64,000 bases of DNA from Opitutia bacterium (GCA_016187925.1 JACPIS010000002.1:62001-126000); one strand, 5' to 3'. Positions 1-9,350 are shown, counted from the first letter of the stretch. A program made the numbers and translations. Notes: generated by a model from the sequence alone, not told the origin.

Positions 1-1454
1 CATCGACGCCGGAATACCCTGCGCCGAGATCAGCTCTTGCCGCGCGACCCGCTGACCCGCCGCGAACGGGTGCGGCGGCGCCTTCTTCCCAATCGCGGGC
101 GACTGAGGCGGCAAAGACAGGCGATTCGCCCGAGCGGAAATTCGAGACGGCGAAAGACCGGCCTTCATCGCAATTGCCCGTGGAAGCCGGGACAGCGAGC
201 ATCGCCGACCTGAAGCGCGCCCTGAGTGGAGGCCGCTCGCCGGAGCGTGCGGCGGTGAAGATCGAGCAGTTGTTGAACTACTTTCCCTTTCAGTACGCGC
301 CTCCCACCGGACCGGCGCTGTTCGCGGCCGAGCTGGAGACAGCTGAGGCGCCGTGGGCGCCGACGCACCAGCTGGTGCGGGTCGGGTTGCGAGGTCGCGA
401 CGTGCCCGCGCCGCCGCGCCCGCTCGCGACGCTGGTCTTCCTGGTCGATGTGTCCGGCTCGATGGTGGCGCCCAACCGGCTGCCGCTCGTGCAGGAGGCG
501 TTGCGATTGCTGCTGGGCCGGTTGCGGCCGGACGACCGTGTCGGTCTCGTCACCTATGCGGGCGAGTCGCGGTTGACGCTGGCGCCGACGCCGATGACGG
601 AGGCGAAGAAAATCCGCGACGCACTCGACCGGCTGGAGGCGCGCGGCCTGACCAACGGCGGCGCCGGGCTCGAGCTCGCCTACGATCTGGCGAGGGCGAA
701 CGTCGCGGAAGGCGGCGCCAACGCCGTGATCCTGTGCACGGACGGAGACTTCAATGTCGGTGCGACCAGCGAGGCGGAGCTGGGTCGGCTGATCGATCAG
801 CGGACGGACTCGCGCGTGGCGTTGAGTATTTTTGGATTTGGCCGCGGCAGCCGGATCGACGGCCGGCTCGAGGCGCTGGCGAAACGCGGCGGCGGCCAGA
901 GCGGCTACGTCAGCACGCGACGCGAGGCCGAGCAGGTGCTGGTCGCGCAGGTCGGCGGCCAGCTGGAGCCGCTGGCCAAGGACGTGCGGGTGGAGGCGGT
1001 GTTCAATCCGGCGCAGGTGGCGAGCTACCGGTTGCTGGGCTATGACGACGACCCGACCCTCGCGGGCGTGGCGGCGGACGGCGCGACGATCGCCCCCGGC
1101 CACACGCTGACCGCCCTCTACGAGGTGGTGCCGGCGGCGGGAGCGAAACCGTCCGCGGGGGCGATGCTCACGCTCAAGGTCGATTTTCGTGACGCCCACA
1201 CGGGCGGGCCGGGCCGGCAGCAGTTTGCGCTGCAGGACGCGGGCAAGGCGTTTCAGGACGCGAGCGCCGATTTCAAATTTGCGGCGGCCGTGGCGGCCTT
1301 CGGCCTGATCCTGCGGGACTCACCGCAAAAAGGCGCGGCCACGCTCGAGCAAGTGGCGGAGTGGGGCCGGCAGGGAGCGAGCGGTGACGCCGGCGGCTAC
1401 CGGACGGAGTTTCTGCAGTTGGTGGAGCAGGCGCGGGCGATCCGGGCCCGCTAG
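1..1454 (+). CDS. von Willebrand factor A domain protein (YfbK-like), 5' end outside window
   Basis: The frame is open from the first bases of the window, so the gene begins upstream; a TTG at 174 is only an internal candidate start. In order the protein shows a vWA-preceding wing (LKRALSGG, KIEQLLNYF), a complete vWA domain with the MIDAS motif DVSGS near base 447 and the CTDGD loop near 735, then the C-terminal wing typical of YfbK proteins (VRVEAVFNPAQVASYRLLGY, ending SADFKFAAAVAAFGL). Such proteins are usually membrane- or envelope-associated metal-dependent binding modules. It lies 59 bp upstream of an ECF sigma factor and shares both wings with the protein downstream of that factor, suggesting one sigma/anti-sigma/vWA unit. 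A missing N-terminal anchor or anti-sigma segment is possible but not visible. Confidence 0.85.
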   Translation, partial: STPEYPAPRSALAARPADPPRTGAAAPSSQSRATEAAKTGDSPERKFETAKDRPSSQLPVEAGTASIADLKRALSGGRSPERAAVKIEQLLNYFPFQYAPPTGPALFAAELETAEAPWAPTHQLVRVGLRGRDVPAPPRPLATLVFLVDVSGSMVAPNRLPLVQEALRLLLGRLRPDDRVGLVTYAGESRLTLAPTPMTEAKKIRDALDRLEARGLTNGGAGLELAYDLARANVAEGGANAVILCTDGDFNVGATSEAELGRLIDQRTDSRVALSIFGFGRGSRIDGRLEALAKRGGGQSGYVSTRREAEQVLVAQVGGQLEPLAKDVRVEAVFNPAQVASYRLLGYDDDPTLAGVAADGATIAPGHTLTALYEVVPAAGAKPSAGAMLTLKVDFRDAHTGGPGRQQFALQDAGKAFQDASADFKFAAAVAAFGLILRDSPQKGAATLEQVAEWGRQGASGDAGGYRTEFLQLVEQARAIRAR

Positions 1455-1513
1455 GCGGCGCCCGGGCAGGTTTTTCGTGTCTTTTGCCTAAGAATCCGCA
1501 CGCTGGCGCGTAG

Positions 1514-2056
1514 ATGAAGGCAGGTGACGTGAACACCGGAACGCAAATCCATGAAGGCACCGCTTTCGTCCAGACGGCCGTCGATCGCCATCAGGCGCCG
1601 TTGCTGCGCTACGCGGCGCGGCTGCTGCATGGCGATGCCGACCGGGCGCGCGATGTCGTGCAGGACACGTTTGTCCGGCTCATGGCCCAGCCGCGCGAAC
1701 AGGTGGAGACGCATCTCGCCGAGTGGCTTTTCACCGTTTGCCGGAACCGTGCGCTCGACGTGCTGCGCAAGGAGGGGCGCGTGAGTTTTTTTGCCGAAGG
1801 CCAGGCCGAGCGGCTCGCCGCCGCCGAGCCGCGACCCGGCAGCGGGATCGAACGCGCCGAGGCGCACGCCGCCGTGCTCCGACTCATCGGGCACCTGCCG
1901 CCGAATCAGCAGGAGGTCGTCCGCCTGAAGTTCCAAAACGGATTTAGCTACAAGGAAATCAGCCGCATCACATCGCTGTCGGTGACGAATGTCGGCTTTC
2001 TGCTCCACACGGCCCTGGCGCGCCTGCGGAAGGAGATGGCCGCGCAAGCCGAGTGA
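1514..2056 (+). CDS. ECF-type RNA polymerase sigma factor
   Basis: A 180-residue sigma-70 family regulator with two regions. Region 2 lies near residues 15-75 (LLRYAARLLHGDADRARDVV, QDTFVRLM) and would bind core polymerase and the -10 element. Region 4 lies near residues 125-178 (LPPNQQEVVRLKFQNGFSY, KEISRITSLSVTNVGFLL) and holds the -35-binding helix-turn-helix. There is no sigma 1.1 or region 3, as expected for ECF factors. The ATG at 1514 gives the full region 2. The next gene starts about 30 bp downstream and carries an anti-sigma-like N-terminus and a membrane helix, so the two are probably a sigma/anti-sigma pair. Target genes cannot be told from the window. Confidence 0.93.
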   Translation: MKAGDVNTGTQIHEGTAFVQTAVDRHQAPLLRYAARLLHGDADRARDVVQDTFVRLMAQPREQVETHLAEWLFTVCRNRALDVLRKEGRVSFFAEGQAERLAAAEPRPGSGIERAEAHAAVLRLIGHLPPNQQEVVRLKFQNGFSYKEISRITSLSVTNVGFLLHTALARLRKEMAAQAE

Positions 2057-2085
2057 GGGAGTACCGAACACCGGAGACGAAACAC

Positions 2086-3366
2086 ATGAACCCGAATCCC
2101 CTTTCCCCGCGCGACCCGCGACTGACCGCCTACGCCCTCGGCGAGATGGAGCCGGCGGAGCGCGACGAATTTGAACGACTGCTGCAAGGCGATGCCGCCG
2201 CGCGCGCGACGGCGGAGGAAATCCGTGCGACGGCGGGACTGCTCGGCACGGCGCTGGCGCACGAATCAGCCGTTGCGACCGAGCCGAAGATGAACCTGGC
2301 GGAGATCACCGCCCAGGCCAAGACGCGCGATTTCTACGCGCCGAAGCGTCAGCCGGGCCAGTTGCTCCGGTTCCCGCAGCTCTACTATGTGACGGCCGGT
2401 CTGGCGGCGGCGTGCTTCGCGGTGTTCTTCGTGGTGCGCGAATCGCGGGAGCAGCAGGCCTTGCAGGCTAAGAAGGGGCTGGTGGTCCACACCGCGCGCG
2501 AGCGCGGCGTCGCGTCGGCGAGCATGCCGGTGGCCATGCCGGCCGTGGCGGACGCGGCGACAGTCCGCCAGCTGGCGCTGCTGCCCGCCGGGGCGAGCGT
2601 GGAGGACCGCTTTTTTGCGACGGCCGAGGCGGCCACTTCCTCGTTCCCGCTGCGCGTGGGGCGGGAATCCTACGACGAAGTGCGCACCCAATTGCAGCGC
2701 GGCCAGCGTCCGGCGCGGGCGCGGGTGCAGGTGGCGGAGATGATCAATGCCTTTCACTACAACTGCCCCGAGCCGCAGGCCAACGAGGCCTTCGCTTCCG
2801 TGCTGGAGGAGGCGGAATCGCCGTGGTCGCCCGGACACCGGCTGGTGCGCGTGGGCCTGAAGGGGCGTGACGACGCGGCCGGCGTGCTCGCCCGCGATGC
2901 GCGGGTGGAGGTGGACTTCAACCCGGCGCGGGTGCGCGCGTGGCGGCTGATCGGCTTCGAGCGCGACGGCAACACGATGGGCGTGCGCGGCGGGATGACG
3001 GGCGACACGATGCAAGCCGGCGACACGGTGACGGCGCTCTATGAGGTGGTGCCGGCGGACGGTTCCGCGCCGGGCGCCACGCTGCTGACGCTTTCCCTGC
3101 ACTACACCGAACCGGCCAGCGGCGAGGCCCGCACCTACGAGCGCACGCTGGCGGCGGGGACCACGGCGTTCGAGAACGCGAGTGCGGATTTCAAATTCGC
3201 GGCCGCCGTGGCATCGTTCGGCCTGCGGCTGAAGGACTCGCGGGTGCAGGTGCCGGTGACGCTCGAGCAAGTGGCGCAGTGGGCCACCGCGGGCAGCCAG
3301 GGTGCACCGGAGCGGCAGGAGTTCGTGGGGCTGGTGCAGCTTTCGCAGGTGCTCCTGCACGAATAA
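2086..3366 (+). CDS. Membrane anti-sigma-like protein with vWA-flanking domains but no vWA core
   Basis: The chosen ATG at 2086 gives 426 residues; an in-frame GTG at 2053 overlaps the sigma gene. Residues about 8-60 look like the cytoplasmic N-terminus of anti-sigma proteins (DPRLTAYALGEMEPAERDEF), followed by one transmembrane helix at about 99-118. The extracytoplasmic part carries the two wings of a YfbK-type vWA protein (VAEMINAFHYNCPEP, then VEVDFNPARVRAWRLIGFER and SADFKFAAAVASFGL). Where the first gene has about 185 residues of vWA domain with the MIDAS, this protein runs directly from VGLKGRD into LARDARVEV. It therefore cannot bind metal through a MIDAS. The role is inferred: it would tether or inhibit the sigma factor and may pair with the full vWA protein. 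Confidence 0.8.
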   Translation: MNPNPLSPRDPRLTAYALGEMEPAERDEFERLLQGDAAARATAEEIRATAGLLGTALAHESAVATEPKMNLAEITAQAKTRDFYAPKRQPGQLLRFPQLYYVTAGLAAACFAVFFVVRESREQQALQAKKGLVVHTARERGVASASMPVAMPAVADAATVRQLALLPAGASVEDRFFATAEAATSSFPLRVGRESYDEVRTQLQRGQRPARARVQVAEMINAFHYNCPEPQANEAFASVLEEAESPWSPGHRLVRVGLKGRDDAAGVLARDARVEVDFNPARVRAWRLIGFERDGNTMGVRGGMTGDTMQAGDTVTALYEVVPADGSAPGATLLTLSLHYTEPASGEARTYERTLAAGTTAFENASADFKFAAAVASFGLRLKDSRVQVPVTLEQVAQWATAGSQGAPERQEFVGLVQLSQVLLHE

Positions 3367-3392
3367 AAAAAGGCGGCCGGAGAGGCCGCCTT
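3363..3392 (-). terminator. Rho-independent terminator of the PEP-CTERM gene
   Basis: A 9-bp perfect stem (AAGGCGGCC at 3370-3378 with GGCCGCCTT at 3384-3392) with a 5-base loop. On the minus strand it is followed by a run of Ts, seen as the A run 3364-3370 on the plus strand. It sits between the stops of two convergent genes and would mainly terminate the leftward one. Confidence 0.8.
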
Positions 3393-3416
3393 GAGGCAGG
3401 ACGCGTAAGGCTTCGC

Positions 3417-6400
3417 TCAGTCGCGCCGGCGGCGCCAGGCGGCGAATCCGGTCAGGCCCAGCCCGAGCGTCAGGAGGGCGTAGGTCGAAGGCTCGGGGAC
3501 GGGGGTGAAGTTGAGGAGGATGTCGTTGCCGACATTGGCCAGAGCAAACGAGCCGCCGAGCGGGAGCGCACTGATGTTCATCAGCGAGAGGTCGAGGTTG
3601 AACACGGTGGGGTCGAAGGTGCCGGTGCCGGAGGCGGTGCCGTTGAAGTCGATGGCGTCGGTGCTGAACAGCGTCCAGGAGTAGACCCCGTGGCCTTGGT
3701 CGAGCCCGCTCAGAGCGCCGCCGGCCACGTTGGAGAGATCGAGGGAGACGATCTTCAGGGTGAATTTATCGGCACTCGTGGCGTTGATGACGAGGGTCGC
3801 GGGCGTACTCACATCGATCTGGTCGTGTCCGTCGGAGCTGTTCGGGTCCTGAATCTGCCACTCGAAGGTGCCGCCGCTGTTCAACTCGAGGTGGTAGATA
3901 TCCAGCCGGCCGATGGCGCTCAGTCCGGTGAAGCCCGGGGCGAGGGTGGCCCCGGTGCCGATGGCGAGCGAATTGGCGTAGGTGCCGTTGCCGCCCAGGC
4001 GGCCGCCGTTGTCGATGACGAGGGGATTGGAGAGAGTGCGGTTGTCGAGGGCCAGGGTGCCACCGTGCACCCAGAAGGTGGGGACAGTATGCTCGACATA
4101 GAAATTGCTGCCGAGGATGACCGTGCCTTGATCGATCTCCAGGCTGACGCCAGGCGTGCCGGTCAGGGACGCTTCGGGCGAGCCGTTGTAGAAATAGAGG
4201 CCGCCGTTATCCAGGCGCAGCGTGCCGGCGCCAGTTTTGAGCACGCGCAAATCGAGCGCCGTGCTGAGATCCTCAAACTGTCCCCGGAAGGAGGCATCCG
4301 AGGTTTGGTTGACCGTCAGGACGGTGTGGTCGCTTTGGGCCTTGAGATACGCGTAGTCGCTCTCCTCATTGCTGGAGAGGCCGTTGACGACCGGCGCAGC
4401 GGTGTTGAAGTAGACGTAGCTGGCGGAGGTATTTCCGAACGAGAGCATGCCGGTGCCGGTAGCGTGAGGGGCGTCGACGTAGAGCGTACTGGGACCGGCG
4501 AGGTAAACGCCGCCGCTGAAGCTGTTGGCATCGTTGCCGAGGCGCAACTCAGCGTAGTCCTCCAGATAAAGACTGCCGGTGCCCGTGATTTGCCCGACCA
4601 GATTCAGGATATTGCCGCTACCGCCGATCTGCAGCTTGGTGCCGAGATTGACGGCGTTGGGCAGTTTCAGGTTGTCGGTCAGGGCATCGATCTGGGGGGC
4701 GAGCGTGCCGCCATGCTCGTCTTCCCATTCGGGCGGAAGCGTCATGCCCACGACATTGAGCGTGCCTGTGCCGAGGGCGGTGGTGGCATCGGTGCCAACG
4801 ACGCCGTTGCTTTGGCCGACGATCAGTTGGCCGCCGTAGAAGCTGATATTGCCGGTCAGGGTGCTGTTGTTGCCGGTCAACGCCACGGTGGAATATTCGT
4901 GCTTGTTATAGTCGGCGAAAGTACCGGGCGAATCCGGGTCGCCGATATGCACGCCGTTGGCGCCGGTCAGGGTGCTGGCGACCTCGAGATAGCCGCCCTT
5001 GTAGCCGGCGAAACGATAAGGAGCGGACGCTCCGCCTGCGGGCGTGATGACGCTGGTATCCATGAGTTTCAGCCCCGGGGTCGCGCCATTCGCCCAAGTG
5101 GAAGTACCGAGATACAGCGCTCCAGTGAAACTGCTGAGATCAATGGGGACGGAAAGCGTACCGATGCTATCGAATCCGACCGCGCCCACGGATGTGGTGC
5201 TGATCTTGGCGAGGCTGTTGATAATAAGGTTCGCGGTGCTTTGATCGCCCCAGGTCTCAAAGCCAACATAACCTCCGGCATTGATCGTGACATTTCCGGT
5301 GCCTATCGGGAACGAGACTCCGCCGAGGCCGCTGGAGCCGAAGATGAGCCCGGAGTTCGTGACAAATGTACCGCCCGTGTAATCATTGCCTGAGTAGGTC
5401 AGCCGCAGCGTCAGGGGCGTGGCGGAGGGAGAGTCGACGACCAGCGCGCGACTGCCGGTGAGCTGAGAGTCCACCTGCAGCCAGCCGCCTCCGCCGCCGA
5501 AGCGGTAGTCGGTGACTTGCGGGGTGATCGTGCCCGAGAGAATGGCGCGCGTGGCCGAGCCCAACTTGGCATCGGAGGCGAATCCGGTCAGGTTGATCGC
5601 CCCCGTGAACGTCGTGGAACTGACATGGAGCGGATCCGTATCGAAGCCGACGGTGCCGTGGGTGTTGGCCTTGTCGAAACGATCGAGGAAGTCGGTCTGG
5701 AGATTGAAGGAATAGGTGATGTTGGTGCCGTCGTCGCCGAAGCCGATGTAGCCGTTGGCCGAGCTGGTCAGGGCGTTGGTGACGGGGTTGGCAGGGAGGG
5801 CGGTGAGGTTGGCGAAAACCAGGATGCCGTTCTGGACATGGGTGCCGCCGCTGTAGGTGTTGATGCGCGTGCCATCGATGCCGTTGGGAGTTGTGTCGAG
5901 GATGACCGCGGTGGTCGAGTCGATGGTGAGCTTGCGCGGGGCCGGGCTGGAGGTGGGACCGTCGGAGATGACGCCTTCGAGGTAGAGCCAATCGCGGCCG
6001 TTGGCCTTGATGGTGGTGTCGGTGTTGAGAATCACGCCGCCCGTCACATGAATGTCGGTGTGATTCTCGGTGGCCAGCACGCCATTGACGGTGATGTCGT
6101 TGTTCAAAGTGAGGACGTCGGAGCTGAGACTGCCTTCGTCGGCGACTAGAACGGGCGAGCCGGAAAGAGGCGCACCGATCGTAAGGGTCGCGTAGCCGAT
6201 CGGCCTGCCGCTGACGCTCGAGGGCGTGAGCACCATCCGGCCGTCGTTAAGGCGGATTTCCGAAGCGTCGAAGGCGTTGTCGTTGTGGCCCAGGACGAGG
6301 GTGCCCGCGCCAGTCTTGGTGAAAACGTAGTCCGAATCGCCATCGTAGATATAGCCCCGGAGCTCCAAGGTGCCACTGGCGATATGCCAAGTCTGGCTGT

Positions 6401-6776
6401 CGGTGAGTTCGAAGAAATCTTCGATGACGGAGTAAATGGGCTGGGTCGGGTTATAGATGATGCCACCCGCACCGATGTAGGTGTTGCCGTCCAGATCCTC
6501 CAAGAAATAGGTTTGGGAATTGCCGCTGAAAGTCAGCTGGTAGACATTGAATCCGAAATGAGTGACATGGCTCTTGCGCGCGTTGCCGAAGATGAGGTTG
6601 GCGTTGCCATCGTTGGTTGGCGCGACTCCTCCGGCCCAATTGTTCGCATCGAACAGGTCGTTTGTGGTGCCATAGCCAGTCCAAGTGAGTTCTATGACGA
6701 TGGCGTTGAGCGTGGCGGCATTGAGCAGCAAGCCCAAGGCAACAAGCAACGCTGGGGCTAAGTGGCGTCGGCTCAT
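3417..6776 (-). CDS. PEP-CTERM sorted surface protein with autotransporter-type beta-strand repeats
   Basis: About 1119 residues. The ATG at 6776 begins a signal peptide (MSRRHLAPALLVALGLLLNA); in-frame ATGs at 6818 and 6887 only add a poor N-terminus. The body is a long Gly/Thr/Asn-rich beta-helix-like region with several autotransporter-associated repeats (TGAGTLVLGHNDNAFDAS, KTGAGTLRLDNGG, VILGSNFYVE). The C-terminus is a textbook PEP-CTERM signal: PVPEPSTYALL, a hydrophobic helix, then the basic tail RRRRD. PEP-CTERM proteins are known to be exported and processed by exosortase in EPS-producing bacteria; no exosortase is in this window. The ligand or structural role is unknown. It is a lone gene with its own terminator. 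Confidence 0.9.
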   Translation of the reverse strand: MSRRHLAPALLVALGLLLNAATLNAIVIELTWTGYGTTNDLFDANNWAGGVAPTNDGNANLIFGNARKSHVTHFGFNVYQLTFSGNSQTYFLEDLDGNTYIGAGGIIYNPTQPIYSVIEDFFELTDSQTWHIASGTLELRGYIYDGDSDYVFTKTGAGTLVLGHNDNAFDASEIRLNDGRMVLTPSSVSGRPIGYATLTIGAPLSGSPVLVADEGSLSSDVLTLNNDITVNGVLATENHTDIHVTGGVILNTDTTIKANGRDWLYLEGVISDGPTSSPAPRKLTIDSTTAVILDTTPNGIDGTRINTYSGGTHVQNGILVFANLTALPANPVTNALTSSANGYIGFGDDGTNITYSFNLQTDFLDRFDKANTHGTVGFDTDPLHVSSTTFTGAINLTGFASDAKLGSATRAILSGTITPQVTDYRFGGGGGWLQVDSQLTGSRALVVDSPSATPLTLRLTYSGNDYTGGTFVTNSGLIFGSSGLGGVSFPIGTGNVTINAGGYVGFETWGDQSTANLIINSLAKISTTSVGAVGFDSIGTLSVPIDLSSFTGALYLGTSTWANGATPGLKLMDTSVITPAGGASAPYRFAGYKGGYLEVASTLTGANGVHIGDPDSPGTFADYNKHEYSTVALTGNNSTLTGNISFYGGQLIVGQSNGVVGTDATTALGTGTLNVVGMTLPPEWEDEHGGTLAPQIDALTDNLKLPNAVNLGTKLQIGGSGNILNLVGQITGTGSLYLEDYAELRLGNDANSFSGGVYLAGPSTLYVDAPHATGTGMLSFGNTSASYVYFNTAAPVVNGLSSNEESDYAYLKAQSDHTVLTVNQTSDASFRGQFEDLSTALDLRVLKTGAGTLRLDNGGLYFYNGSPEASLTGTPGVSLEIDQGTVILGSNFYVEHTVPTFWVHGGTLALDNRTLSNPLVIDNGGRLGGNGTYANSLAIGTGATLAPGFTGLSAIGRLDIYHLELNSGGTFEWQIQDPNSSDGHDQIDVSTPATLVINATSADKFTLKIVSLDLSNVAGGALSGLDQGHGVYSWTLFSTDAIDFNGTASGTGTFDPTVFNLDLSLMNISALPLGGSFALANVGNDILLNFTPVPEPSTYALLTLGLGLTGFAAWRRRRD

Positions 6777-7031
6777 GGGGCGGGAGGTAAGCACTTTCGG
6801 GAGAGCGCCACAAGGCATTACTGCAAACAAATGGCTGCTCAAGTCGCTCGAGTGCCCGATGCGACGCCGGGGTGAAAAATCGCCCACCTCATTGGTGAAT
6901 GTTGCTTTGGTGCGGCCTCGCTTTTTCTAAAATACGGACAATCCGCCGGCTTTGACGTGGTTATGCATATTGGCCGGGCGGACCAGGACATGATTTGCGC
7001 AGGCTGGACGGCCTGCGCGAACTGCGGGCGA

Positions 7032-7421
7032 TCACTTGGCGGCAGCATCCACCTGCATCATGCCGAAGAGATTGTTTTCGGTGTCATTGGCGTAAGCGAG
7101 CCAGCCGACGCCGGGGATCGGCATCTTGGGGACGCAGACCTGGCCGCCGGCTTTTCCCACCTTGGTGGCGTAGGCGTCCACCGAGTCGACATCCACGGTG
7201 CACACGAAACCGATGACGGCTTGGGGCGGTTGCGGCTTCGGGCCCATGCGCGGGTGCAGGCCGCCATTGATGCCGCGTTGCTCGTCGGGACCGGTGGTCA
7301 CGAGCCAGTAGGGCATCGGGCCGTCCCATTTCTGGAAGGCCCAACCAAAGAGAGATTCGTAGAACTTGATCGCGCGAGCCGGGTCGTCGGCCTGTATTTC
7401 GAAATGAATGGGACGGGGCAT
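7032..7421 (-). CDS. VOC (glyoxalase/bleomycin-resistance) family protein
   Basis: A 129-residue single-domain protein of the vicinal-oxygen-chelate fold, recognised from PIHFEIQADDPARAIKFYES, LFGWAFQKWDG and the closing VGWLAYANDTENNLFGMMQ. The ATG at 7421 starts right at the first beta strand; an upstream in-frame ATG at 7445 would add eight residues. Members range from glyoxalases to resistance proteins and many have no known substrate, so no reaction is assigned. Neighbours give no operon context. Confidence 0.85.
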   Translation of the reverse strand: MPRPIHFEIQADDPARAIKFYESLFGWAFQKWDGPMPYWLVTTGPDEQRGINGGLHPRMGPKPQPPQAVIGFVCTVDVDSVDAYATKVGKAGGQVCVPKMPIPGVGWLAYANDTENNLFGMMQVDAAAK

Positions 7422-7575
7422 GGAGGAGGTGGGTTCGACGGGCATCCTGCGCTAGCGCCGGCTACAGTCAAAAATCATGCGACCGAATCCGGATAATACC
7501 GCGCCCAGTCTCGATAAGGCGCGATGGGCCGAGCTTACGCCTTGCCGGCGGCGCGCTCCGCGCAATCCTGCGGGC

Positions 7576-8073
7576 ATGGCGATTTTCGGTCCATTCTCTG
7601 TCGCGCAGTCCCAGACGCCCCGCAACGCGCGCTTTGCCGCCGCGTTCGCTTATGTGCGCGAGGCGCTGACGGCCGGCTCGCCCGCGCGCCGCCGGATCGA
7701 GGCACTGGCCGAGGGAGGCTCGGAGAAGATCGAGCTGACCGACGGCGTCTTCGCGATCGAACAGGTTTACCGGACCAAGCCGCGCCCGGAGGGTTTTTTC
7801 GAATCGCATCGCAAATACATAGACGTGCAGGTCGTCGTGACCGGTGCCGAGCTGATGGAGGTGGAGGACATCTCGCGGCTGACCGTCAGCCAGGCGTACG
7901 ATCCCGAGCGCGATTACCTGAAGTATGTCGACACCTCCACCGCCTCGCGGCTGATCGTGCGCGCGGGCGACGTGGCGGTTTTTTATCCGACCGATGGCCA
8001 CATGCCGACGCTGCAACGGGCGGGACAGTCTGAACTCGTGCGCAAGACCGTGGTGAAGGTCGCGGTGGATTGA
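7576..8073 (+). CDS. YhcH/YjgK/YiaL family protein
   Basis: About 165 residues from the ATG at 7576 (MAIFGPFSVAQSQTP); an in-frame start at 7477 would add an unlikely Arg/Pro-rich leader. The family signature SHRKYIDVQVVVTGAELMEV and the C-terminal cupin-like part (GDVAVFYPTDGHMP) are present, with the conserved His residues that bind metal in the YhcH fold. Members are linked to sugar-acid or sialic-acid catabolism in other bacteria, but no such genes are nearby. Its stop lies 4 bp before rlmJ, so the two are likely co-transcribed. Confidence 0.85.
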   Translation: MAIFGPFSVAQSQTPRNARFAAAFAYVREALTAGSPARRRIEALAEGGSEKIELTDGVFAIEQVYRTKPRPEGFFESHRKYIDVQVVVTGAELMEVEDISRLTVSQAYDPERDYLKYVDTSTASRLIVRAGDVAVFYPTDGHMPTLQRAGQSELVRKTVVKVAVD

Positions 8074-8077
8074 GCGC

Positions 8078-8950
8078 ATGAACTACCGGCATCATTACCA
8101 CGCGGGCAACTACGCGGACGTGTTCAAACACGCGCTGCTGCTCCAGCTCGTGCGCGGCATGCAGCGCAAGGAGAAGGGCTTTCTCTATCTCGATACGCAC
8201 GCCGGCCGGGGCGGCTACGACTTGAGTGCGACGACCCTGTTGCCGGACGGCCGGGAACGCCCGCCGGAGTTTCCGCAGGGCATCGGCCGGTTCTGGGACG
8301 CGACGGGTCTGCCCGCGCCGCTGGCCGACTACGTGGCCACGGTCCGCGCCTTCAATGAGCGTCGCGGGGTCGCGGCAGGTGAACTCACTTACTATCCCGG
8401 TTCGCCGTGGATCGCGCAGTCGCTGCTGCGCGCGCAGGACCGGGCGGCGCTGTGCGAGCTGCGGGCCGACGACGCCGAGGCGCTGGAGATCGACTTCGGC
8501 CGGACGGCCAACGCCGTGGTGCACACCATGGACGGTTACACGGCCGTGAAGGCGATGCTGCCGCCGCCCGAGAAGCGCGCGCTGGTGCTGATCGATCCGC
8601 CGTTCGAAAGTGCGACGGAGTTCGCCGATATCCTCACGGCGTTGCGCGACGGGTTGAAGCGCTTTCCGAGCGGCGTCTTTGCCGTGTGGTACCCGATCAC
8701 GGAGCGCGCGCGCAGCGAGGCATTCCTGCAGGACTTACTCGCGCTGGCGCCGCCGCCGGCGCTCGTGGCGGAGCTGCGGATTGCCGCGGAACACTCCGCG
8801 GTGCGGATGAAGGGCTGCGGGCTGCTCGTGCTGAATCCGCCGTGGCGGATCGACGAGGAGTTTCGCGCCGTGCTGCCCGAACTCGTGCGCCGGCTCGGCA
8901 TCGACGACGGGGCGTTCGGCCGCGTCAGCTGGCTCGTGCCGGAAAAGTGA
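8078..8950 (+). CDS. rlmJ: 23S rRNA (adenine(2030)-N6)-methyltransferase RlmJ
   Basis: A 290-residue protein starting with the hallmark MNYRHHYHAGNYADVFKHAL. The SAM-binding segment is LDTHAGRGGYDL. The amino-methyltransferase catalytic motif (D/N)PP(Y/F) is DPPF at residues 173-176. Length matches the E. coli enzyme (about 280). It methylates A2030 of 23S rRNA. It follows the YhcH-family gene with a 4-bp gap. Confidence 0.95.
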   Translation: MNYRHHYHAGNYADVFKHALLLQLVRGMQRKEKGFLYLDTHAGRGGYDLSATTLLPDGRERPPEFPQGIGRFWDATGLPAPLADYVATVRAFNERRGVAAGELTYYPGSPWIAQSLLRAQDRAALCELRADDAEALEIDFGRTANAVVHTMDGYTAVKAMLPPPEKRALVLIDPPFESATEFADILTALRDGLKRFPSGVFAVWYPITERARSEAFLQDLLALAPPPALVAELRIAAEHSAVRMKGCGLLVLNPPWRIDEEFRAVLPELVRRLGIDDGAFGRVSWLVPEK

Positions 8951-8956
8951 ACCGGC

Positions 8957-9166
8957 TCAGGCCGACTGCTGCTGCGGGCGGTGCGTGAGGCGGGTGGCCG
9001 TGAAAGGCAGCGGGTCGAACGCGACGCGCGGATTGGGCAGGGAGGGCGCCTTGAACATCGGACGTCCCCACAGCACATCGCGCAGCATCGCGGGCGCCGC
9101 CGGCTTGCGCATCCCGGGCGGCATCGCCGCCGGGCGCAGGCTCGGGTGGTGGGGGAAGTGCGTCAT
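8957..9166 (-). CDS. Small hypothetical protein
   Basis: An open frame of 69 residues from the ATG at 9166 (MTHFPHHPSLRPAAMPPGM...), Pro-rich and basic, without a signal peptide or membrane helix. The frame continues upstream to 9331 but that part looks non-coding. I do not recognise a family. It points the same way as the Hsp20 gene and converges with rlmJ. It could be spurious; support is limited to a credible start and codon usage similar to its neighbours. Confidence 0.35.
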   Translation of the reverse strand: MTHFPHHPSLRPAAMPPGMRKPAAPAMLRDVLWGRPMFKAPSLPNPRVAFDPLPFTATRLTHRPQQQSA

Positions 9167-9299
9167 GGCTTGGTTCTCGTTAGGTCGGTAGTACCTAATA
9201 CAGAACCCGCCGGGTGCGCAAATGTTCCAGGAAAAATCGGCCGCACACCCGACCGGCCAACCTGCGGCGGGTTGTACCGGTGACGAGGGCGGGGGAATC

Positions 9300-9329
9300 G
9301 GCGGGCCGCCTACCCCTAGGCGGCCCGCC
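9300..9329. repeat. Perfect 13-bp inverted repeat (strong hairpin)
   Basis: GCGGGCCGCCTA (9301-9312) pairs with TAGGCGGCCCGC (9317-9328), extended by one pair, around the loop CCCC. There is no T run on either side. It may be a REP-like palindrome or part of a double termination structure downstream of hsp20. Confidence 0.6.
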
Positions 9330-9350
9330 ATTGCTATTTCTACCCCAAAC

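Noticed and set aside
3279-5393. A 704-codon plus-strand frame antisense to the PEP-CTERM gene
   Set aside because: It overlaps the end of the vWA-less gene and reads antisense through the terminator and the autotransporter repeats. The minus-strand gene has a signal peptide and a PEP-CTERM tail, so it is the real one.
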